Positions 7,675-12,308 of a stretch of 12,308 nucleotides of DNA are shown here, in pieces. Both the position numbers and the translations under genes were made by a program. The DNA lies in NCBI GenBank assembly GCA_012520835.1, contig JAAYNN010000176.1:1-12308 (forward strand). Direction: 5' to 3'. The notes under the pieces are model-generated. The model saw only the letters and a list, made by a program, of their open reading frames with translations, ran no database searches and had not been told where the DNA came from. The stretch comes from Dehalococcoidales bacterium (GTDB lineage: Bacteria; Chloroflexota; Dehalococcoidia; Dehalococcoidales; UBA5627). The first letter of the stretch is position 1, and each line of letters starts with the position of its first letter.

Positions 7675-7727
7675 TAACGACCAGACTCCTTGAGGATTTT
7701 ATTGTTTATTTTGCCCATATGGCCATT

Positions 7728-7757
7728 ATTATAATTTTCATGAGGGAGCGATGTCAA
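7728..7757 (-). promoter_or_regulatory. Promoter of the DUF134-mrp operon
   Basis: On the minus strand consensus TTGACA (7752-7757) and consensus TATAAT (7728-7733) are 18 bases apart. The predicted start is near 7721, about 47 bases before the DUF134 ATG. A perfect 8-base palindrome CCATATGG (7715-7722) falls at the predicted start site and may be an operator, although this is weak evidence. Confidence 0.72.
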
Positions 7758-7778
7758 ATGCGGATCAATTTCAACAGC

Positions 7779-7860
7779 ACTATTCGGTAATAGTGTCCAA
7801 TCAATCGTTAATTACGTTTAAAATACTATTCCTCATACACCACAACCGAATAATACCATT
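7779..7860 (+). repeat. Short element with inverted ends, copy A (upstream of mutS2)
   Basis: This 82-bp stretch matches 10333-10414 in the same orientation at 77 of 82 positions. Its ends are inverted repeats: TATTCGGT (7781-7788) against ACCGAATA (7845-7852), with further GTGT/ACAC matches inside. The left end alone can also fold into a 7-bp hairpin (CACTATT with AATAGTG, 7778-7795). It encodes nothing and looks like a miniature transposable element or a conserved intergenic repeat. No target-site duplication could be fixed by eye. Confidence 0.75.
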
Positions 7861-7878
7861 TTAACCATTCTAAAAGCG

Positions 7879-7911
7879 TATAATGCACCGATATTGAAGA
7901 TACGCTAAAAT
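7879..7911 (+). promoter_or_regulatory. Possible mutS2 promoter elements
   Basis: A consensus -10 TATAAT lies at 7879-7884, just after repeat copy A, with no good -35 at the right distance; the matching position falls in the last bases of the repeat. A second -10-like TAAAAT (7906-7911) is only 8 bases before the mutS2 ATG and would give an almost leaderless mRNA. Confidence 0.4.
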
Positions 7912-7919
7912 AGATAATT

Positions 7920-10271
7920 ATGGATATAAAAGACCTGGAACTGCTGGAATTTCCGCGCATCCGTGAAATCATCGCCGGATACTGCTCGTTTTCGATGGGA
8001 CGCGATATGGCAATGTCGCTGTCCCCTTCCGGCGACATCGAGGAAATAAATAAACGGCTGGGTGAATCGGCGGAAGCCGCTAAACTAATCGAGGAAGACA
8101 GCTCCGTTACCGCCAGCGGAGTCGAGGATATCCGCGACTTTGCTGTTGCCGCTTCCCGCGGGCAGGTGCTTGACCCCAAAACGCTCAGGATAATTTGCGC
8201 CTCGCTGCAGACAATGCGCCTGCTGCGCAGCGGGATAGCAGAACATCCCGACAAATTCCCGCTGTTATGTCAATACGCTGATAATATCGGTGAATTCATA
8301 CCCATTGAAAGAGCTATCAACCGGGCTATTTCCATTGACGGCGAGATACTCCCCAATGCCTCAACCAAACTGGTATCCATCCGCCAGAACCAGCAGGCTA
8401 AGAAAGCCGCCCTGATGAATACCCTGCAGGGATTAATTTCGACCGGCACACAGCAGCACTTCATACAGGAGGCGATAATCACAGAGCGCGAAGGACGTTA
8501 TGTCATCCCGATCAAGAACGAATACCGCAAGGATATCCAGGGCATTGTTCATGACATCTCCAATTCGGGAGCGACCCTGTTTATCGAGCCCTTGCAGACA
8601 CTGGAACTGGGCAATGCCCTAAAAGAAGAGCAAATCGAGGAAAAGCGCGAAATTGCCCGCATCCTGACCGAAATCAGCGAGCTGATCGGAGGCGTCAGCG
8701 AGGATATCATCGGCAGCATCGAAGCTGCTGCCGTACTCGACTTTACGCTGGCAAAGGCGCGTTTTGCCAGGCGCTTCAACGCAAGCGAAGCCATCGTCTA
8801 TAAACCGGATGCGTCCACATCTCCGATAATCAAGCTTGATGACGCCCGCCACCCACTCTTGGGTGATAGCGCCGTACCATTGAGCCTTGAAATCGGCAGG
8901 GATTTCTCGATTTTGATTATCACCGGCCCCAATACCGGAGGCAAGACGGTCGCTTTAAAGACCATCGGCCTGTTATGCCTGATGACGCAGGCTGGTCTGC
9001 CGATTCCGGCTGCAGCAACCAGCAGGCTGCCGGTGCTGGACGGCATCTTTGCAGATATCGGAGACGAGCAGAGCATCGCGCAGACGCTTTCGACTTTCAG
9101 CTGGCATATGAGCAATATCGCCCGCATACTTAATAAATTGCAGGGCTATAACCTGATTCTGCTAGATGAACTGGGAGCCAGCACCGACCCCAACGAGGGC
9201 TCGGCTCTGGGAAGAGCCATTCTGCTGCATATCCTGGCTTCTCGCTCTCTGGCAGCCGTTACCACTCATTATACCGACCTGAAAGTGTTTGCCCATGTAA
9301 CAGATGGCTTACAGAATGCCTCGTTCGATTTCGACCCCGAAACGATGAGCCCGACCTATAAGCTGACTCTGGGAACGCCCGGCGGCTCCAACGCCATCGC
9401 TACCGCCGCCCATTTCGGCTTGCCGAAGACGGTTATCAGTGCTGCCCGGAGTTCACTGCTTGAAGGCTCGCGCCGGCTGGAAGAACTCTTAACCAATATC
9501 CAGTATAAAAAGCAAAGACTGGAGACTTTAAACCGCGAACTGGAAGACGAGAAAATATTATATTCCCGGCAAAACAGAGAACTGACAAGCGAATTGAAGA
9601 AATTCAAGGAAGAAAAACAGCGCCTGAAGCAGAACGCCCGCGATTCCATTATCGAAGAGGTCTCAAGACTGGAAAAAGAACTGAAACTGGCCAGTTCCGA
9701 ACTGCGCCGGGTAAAATCGCAGGATAACATTAAAGCTGCCCGCCAGACCTCGCAGTCCGTGCGACAGCAAATCAGGGAAGGACTGCTGGCAGAGGAAGAA
9801 GAAGCGCTGCCGGAAGATGACAGCGTAATCGCGGTCGGCGATAACGTGCTGATTAAAGAGGTTGGTGTCAAAGCCAAAGTGATTTCGATAAATGACAGGA
9901 CCGGGCAGGTGGAAGTAGCCACCGGTTCCATGAGCTTCAAGACCGACAGGGATGGCTTGTTAAAGATATCCGGTGACGATAAAAAAGAAAAGGATTACAG
10001 CGTGCAGGTACAGATACCATTAAAACAGATGCCGCTGGAACTCGACCTGCGCGGCAAGCGCGCCGATGAGGTAGAGGTGCTTTTAGATACCTACTTGAAC
10101 GATGCCGCCGTCTCAAACCTGAAAAGAGTGCGCGTCATCCATGGCTACGGTACCGGAACGGTACGCTCGATTGTGCGCGACCTGGCATCGCACCACCCAC
10201 TGGTAAAGAACTACGAAGCCGTACCGGCGGGCGAGGGCGGGGACGGCGCAACGGTTATCAATTTAAGGTAG
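7920..10271 (+). CDS. mutS2: MutS2: ATPase with C-terminal Smr nuclease domain
   Basis: A 783-residue full-length MutS2. Family members act on branched DNA to limit recombination in some bacteria and split collided ribosomes in others, so the role here is not fixed by sequence. Domain order: an N-terminal MutS-like core and clamp (about 1-300); an ABC-type ATPase with Walker A GPNTGGKT (336-343), Walker B LILLDELG (412-419), a signature-like STDPNEGS (421-428) and TTHYTDLK (448-455); a long coiled coil (about 515-625, rich in Glu, Lys and Arg); a small KOW-like beta segment (about 636-682); and an Smr domain (706-783) with LDLRG (708-712) and HGYGTG (741-746), both intact. It lacks the mismatch-recognition domain I of MutS. 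No Shine-Dalgarno sequence is visible before ATG 7920, but the N-terminus (MDIKDLELLEFPRI) aligns with the normal family start. Directly repeated elements lie on both sides, and no terminator was seen downstream. Confidence 0.95.
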   Translation: MDIKDLELLEFPRIREIIAGYCSFSMGRDMAMSLSPSGDIEEINKRLGESAEAAKLIEEDSSVTASGVEDIRDFAVAASRGQVLDPKTLRIICASLQTMRLLRSGIAEHPDKFPLLCQYADNIGEFIPIERAINRAISIDGEILPNASTKLVSIRQNQQAKKAALMNTLQGLISTGTQQHFIQEAIITEREGRYVIPIKNEYRKDIQGIVHDISNSGATLFIEPLQTLELGNALKEEQIEEKREIARILTEISELIGGVSEDIIGSIEAAAVLDFTLAKARFARRFNASEAIVYKPDASTSPIIKLDDARHPLLGDSAVPLSLEIGRDFSILIITGPNTGGKTVALKTIGLLCLMTQAGLPIPAAATSRLPVLDGIFADIGDEQSIAQTLSTFSWHMSNIARILNKLQGYNLILLDELGASTDPNEGSALGRAILLHILASRSLAAVTTHYTDLKVFAHVTDGLQNASFDFDPETMSPTYKLTLGTPGGSNAIATAAHFGLPKTVISAARSSLLEGSRRLEELLTNIQYKKQRLETLNRELEDEKILYSRQNRELTSELKKFKEEKQRLKQNARDSIIEEVSRLEKELKLASSELRRVKSQDNIKAARQTSQSVRQQIREGLLAEEEEALPEDDSVIAVGDNVLIKEVGVKAKVISINDRTGQVEVATGSMSFKTDRDGLLKISGDDKKEKDYSVQVQIPLKQMPLELDLRGKRADEVEVLLDTYLNDAAVSNLKRVRVIHGYGTGTVRSIVRDLASHHPLVKNYEAVPAGEGGDGATVINLR

Positions 10272-10332
10272 CGATTTTGACCGCCGCTATGGCTCGACGG
10301 GCTCGCTTCATTTATAAAACATTATACATAGT

Positions 10333-10414
10333 ACTATTCGGAAATAGCGTCCAATCAATTGTTAATTACGTTTAAAATACTATTCCTTAGACACCACAAC
10401 CGAATAATACCATT
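10333..10414 (+). repeat. Short element with inverted ends, copy B (between mutS2 and hsdM)
   Basis: This is the second copy of the 82-bp element, in direct orientation and 2554 bp from copy A; the five differences are at 10342, 10348, 10360, 10388 and 10390. The left end TATTCGGA (10335-10342) matches the inverted right end ACCGAATA (10399-10406) at 7 of 8 positions, and the match extends outward (GTACTATTCGG against GTATTATTCGG, 10 of 11). It sits where housekeeping genes give way to the restriction-modification locus. Confidence 0.75.
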
Positions 10415-10439
10415 ATAATTGATAATATGCCTGCAAGTA

Positions 10440-10468
10440 TTGTCATAAGCTAATTCTGGTTGTATAAT
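10440..10468 (+). promoter_or_regulatory. Promoter of hsdM
   Basis: TTGTCA (10440-10445; one mismatch to consensus) and TATAAT (10463-10468) are separated by 17 bases. The predicted start is near 10475, giving a leader of about 60 bases before the hsdM ATG. The promoter lies 26 bases beyond repeat copy B. Confidence 0.7.
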
Positions 10469-10533
10469 GCGCATGAGTTATATTAACTCTAAAGCGTACT
10501 ACTTAATATATAAATATAGTTCAGGGAGACAAA

Positions 10534-12159
10534 ATGGCCAGAGGAAAACAAAGTGATAAAAAGAATAATAATCAACCATTAGAAGCCAAACTCTGGCAGT
10601 CCGCTGACAAACTGCGAAAAAATATGGATGCGGCGGAATACAAACACATCGTCCTCGGTTTAATATTCCTGAAATATATATCCGATGCTTTCGAAGAATT
10701 GCACTCTAAATTAGTTAACGGCCGGGGCGATTACGAAGGAGCCAACCCTGAAGACCCCAATGAATACACTGCTGAAAAAGTCTTCTTCGTTCCGTCTGTT
10801 GCCCGCTGGAATAACATCTCTGCCAATGCTAAAAAGACCGAAATCATACTGGATAGCGGTAAAAAAGTAGATATCGGCGGATACATCGATGAAGCTATGG
10901 ATGCCATCGAACGGCAAAATCTTTCCCTTAAAGGGGTACTCCCCAAAGTCTATGCCCGGCAAAACCTCGACAGAGCGAGCCTTGGCAGCTTGATCGACCT
11001 CATCGGCACAATTACCCTCGGTACAGATGATGCTAAAAGCAAGGATATACTGGGGCAGGTATACGAATACTTCCTGGGGCAGTTTGCGCTTGCCGAAGGC
11101 AAAAAGGGCGGGCAATTCTACACTCCGCGCAGTGTCGTTAAACTGCTGGTAGAAATGATACAGCCGTATGAAGGACGTGTTTTCGACCCCTGCTGCGGTT
11201 CCGGCGGCATGTTTGTTCAAAGCGAAAAATTCATCGAAGCACATCGAGACCACTATATGAAAACCACAACCGGCAATGGCCTCAGTTTTGACCCTGTCGA
11301 TAAAATATCTATCTACGGACAGGAATCCAACCAGACAACATGGCGTCTGTGCAAGATGAATCTGGCTATCCGCGGCATCGATAGCACCAATATCAGGTGG
11401 AATAACGAGGGTTCTTTCCTGAACGATTTGCATAAGGATTTAAAAGCGGATTTTATCCTGGCTAATCCCCCCTTCAACGATTCCGATTGGTCTGGCGAAC
11501 TCTTAAAGGACGATGCCCGCTGGACATACGGCATTCCCCCAGCCGGCAATGCCAATTATGCCTGGATACAACACTTTATCTATCACCTTTCACCGCAAAA
11601 TGGGATAGCCGGTTTTGTGCTTGCCAAAGGCTCGCTGACATCCAAAACAAGCGGGGAAGGCGATATCAGAAAAGCTATTATCGAAGCAGGACTGCTGGAT
11701 TGTATAGTCAATCTGCCTCCCAAGCTCTTTTTGAATACACAAATCCCCGCCTGCCTGTGGTTCCTTTCACGCAAGAAAGACCACAGAAAGGATAATGTAC
11801 TATTTATAGATGCGCGCAATTTGGGATACCTGATTAACCGCCGCACCCGTGATTTTACGGATGAAGATATCGCCAAAATCGCCGATACCTATCACAATTG
11901 GAAGGATAAGAACGACGGCTATCAGGATGTGCCGGGATTCTGCAAATCGGTGACTATCGATGAAATAAGAGAAAAAGATTATGTCCTGACGCCGGGGCGT
12001 TACATCGGTTTGCCGGAAGATGAAGACGATTTCGATTTTGCAGAGAGATTCGGGAAGCTCAAGGCGGAACTGGAAGAGCAAATGGTTGAAGAAATGAGAT
12101 TAAATGATATCATAAGGGATAATCTCAACAAATTGGATTTTGATAATAATGATAAATAG
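10534..12159 (+). CDS. hsdM: Type I restriction-modification methylase subunit HsdM
   Basis: A 541-residue N6-adenine methyltransferase subunit of a type I system. With HsdS it would form the M2S modification enzyme, and with HsdR the nuclease. An N-terminal helical HsdM_N domain (about 16-160, starting LEAKLWQSADKLRKNMDAAE) is followed by the catalytic domain: GGQFYTPRSVVKLLVEMI (192-209), SAM-binding motif I DPCCGSGGM (218-226), the catalytic NPPF (311-314), then PPAGNANYAWIQHFIYHL (335-352). The acidic C-terminal helix (about 495-530) probably contacts HsdS. AGGGAG (10523-10528) lies 5 bases before the ATG, supporting this start. The gene is intact. No hsdS or hsdR is in the window: the next gene starts 138 bases further on, behind its own promoter and hairpin, so the rest of the system must lie to the right, or hsdM is separated from it by an inserted module. 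Confidence 0.95.
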   Translation: MARGKQSDKKNNNQPLEAKLWQSADKLRKNMDAAEYKHIVLGLIFLKYISDAFEELHSKLVNGRGDYEGANPEDPNEYTAEKVFFVPSVARWNNISANAKKTEIILDSGKKVDIGGYIDEAMDAIERQNLSLKGVLPKVYARQNLDRASLGSLIDLIGTITLGTDDAKSKDILGQVYEYFLGQFALAEGKKGGQFYTPRSVVKLLVEMIQPYEGRVFDPCCGSGGMFVQSEKFIEAHRDHYMKTTTGNGLSFDPVDKISIYGQESNQTTWRLCKMNLAIRGIDSTNIRWNNEGSFLNDLHKDLKADFILANPPFNDSDWSGELLKDDARWTYGIPPAGNANYAWIQHFIYHLSPQNGIAGFVLAKGSLTSKTSGEGDIRKAIIEAGLLDCIVNLPPKLFLNTQIPACLWFLSRKKDHRKDNVLFIDARNLGYLINRRTRDFTDEDIAKIADTYHNWKDKNDGYQDVPGFCKSVTIDEIREKDYVLTPGRYIGLPEDEDDFDFAERFGKLKAELEEQMVEEMRLNDIIRDNLNKLDFDNNDK

Positions 12160-12191
12160 TGTTGAAATAAATAAAAAAGTATATGAAACTA

Positions 12192-12220
12192 TTGACAATA
12201 GTATAATAATGTATTATATT
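12192..12220 (+). promoter_or_regulatory. Promoter of the post-hsdM leader RNA
   Basis: A consensus TTGACA (12192-12197) and TATATT (12215-12220) are separated by 17 bases. The predicted start, near 12227, is only about 5 bases before the 5' arm of the following hairpin, so the transcript would begin almost at the base of the stem. That suits a short structured RNA better than a plain leader. Confidence 0.65.
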
Positions 12221-12226
12221 AAATAT

Positions 12227-12280
12227 AACATACCCGCCAGGCCTCTACCGAAAGGCAAGCTCAACTATGGCGGGTTTTTT
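12227..12280 (+). ncRNA. Candidate structured RNA ending in a terminator (AbiF-RNA-like)
   Basis: A perfect 8-bp stem, ACCCGCCA (12232-12239) with TGGCGGGT (12268-12275), encloses a second stem, GCCT (12241-12244) with AGGC (12253-12256), around the loop CTACCGAA. An 11-base single-stranded AAGCTCAACTA (12257-12267) follows, and the outer stem runs into six T. With a promoter directly in front it would make an RNA of about 50-55 nt. The 28-base apical part is much larger than an ordinary terminator loop. The layout (own promoter, compact hairpin with an unpaired 3' segment, T-run, then a gene start 18 bases later, in a type I locus) resembles the structured RNAs found upstream of AbiF/Abi_2 HEPN genes. 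I judge this from memory of that family. The alternatives are a transcription attenuator for the next gene or simply the hsdM terminator. Confidence 0.55.
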
Positions 12281-12297
12281 ATTTGGGGGAAATTGTA

Positions 12298-12308
12298 ATG
12301 CAGGATTA
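12298..12308 (+). CDS. 5' end of the next gene, cut by the window edge
   Basis: ATG at 12298 is preceded by GGGGGA (12285-12290) at a spacing of 7 bases, a good ribosome site. Only Met-Gln-Asp and two bases of the next codon are visible. The product cannot be identified. From the preceding RNA and the hsdM context, an Abi_2/AbiF-type protein is a testable guess; hsdS is the plain alternative. Confidence 0.45.

Noticed and set aside
7779..7860. The two 82-bp copies as CRISPR repeats
   Set aside because: There are only two copies, 2.5 kb apart with a full gene between them, and there are no cas genes.
10711..11433. A 240-codon minus-strand open frame inside hsdM
   Set aside because: It lies wholly antisense to hsdM, whose motifs are all intact, and its translation shows no recognisable domain. 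Similar antisense frames in the Acs gene (5060-5677) and mutS2 (9356-9940) were rejected for the same reason.
12232..12280. The post-hsdM hairpin as a metabolite riboswitch
   Set aside because: It is too small and matches no riboswitch core I know; the promoter lying directly at the stem base fits a short RNA or attenuator better.

Overview
The window looks like a bacterial chromosome segment of moderate GC content from an anaerobe-like lineage. The gene set (a DUF134/Mrp pair, MutS2, an AMP-forming acetyl-CoA synthetase and an MMPL exporter) would suit Chloroflexota of the Dehalococcoidia type, but also Firmicutes or deltaproteobacterial groups. This placement is inference and weak. There are no rRNA, tRNA or CRISPR features.

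Layout. (1) Positions 1-3194, minus strand: a MarR-family regulator followed after 29 bp by a large MMPL/RND-type exporter, with an intrinsic terminator at the left edge. (2) Positions 3195-3454: a divergent promoter region with a good sigma70-type promoter facing each way. (3) Positions 3455-5872, plus strand: an acetyl-CoA synthetase carrying an extra N-terminal receiver-like domain that has lost its phospho-acceptor Asp and conserved Lys. It is followed by a terminator and a convergent, hairpin-rich spacer. (4) Positions 6105-7674, minus strand: a DUF134 HTH protein followed by an Mrp/NBP35-type P-loop ATPase, probably one operon. The Mrp lacks the usual Cys-x-x-Cys pair, and the DUF134 tail has half-lost zinc knuckles. 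(5) Positions 7920-10271, plus strand: full-length MutS2. It is bracketed by two direct copies (77 of 82 bases identical) of a short element with inverted ends. (6) Positions 10440-12308, plus strand: the start of a type I restriction-modification locus with hsdM, then a promoter, a compact nested hairpin ending in a T-run, and the first codons of another gene cut by the window end.

How the parts work together. The MarR protein probably represses its own operon and so controls the exporter. The receiver-Acs fusion would activate acetate to acetyl-CoA under allosteric control by a non-phosphorylatable receiver fold. DUF134 and Mrp travel together as a presumed regulator plus Fe-S/nucleotide-binding scaffold. 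From repeat copy B onward the window appears to enter an accessory defence region. The leader RNA after hsdM resembles the arrangement of AbiF-type toxin genes with an upstream structured RNA antitoxin. This is the best candidate for a hidden system here, but its protein partner lies outside the window.
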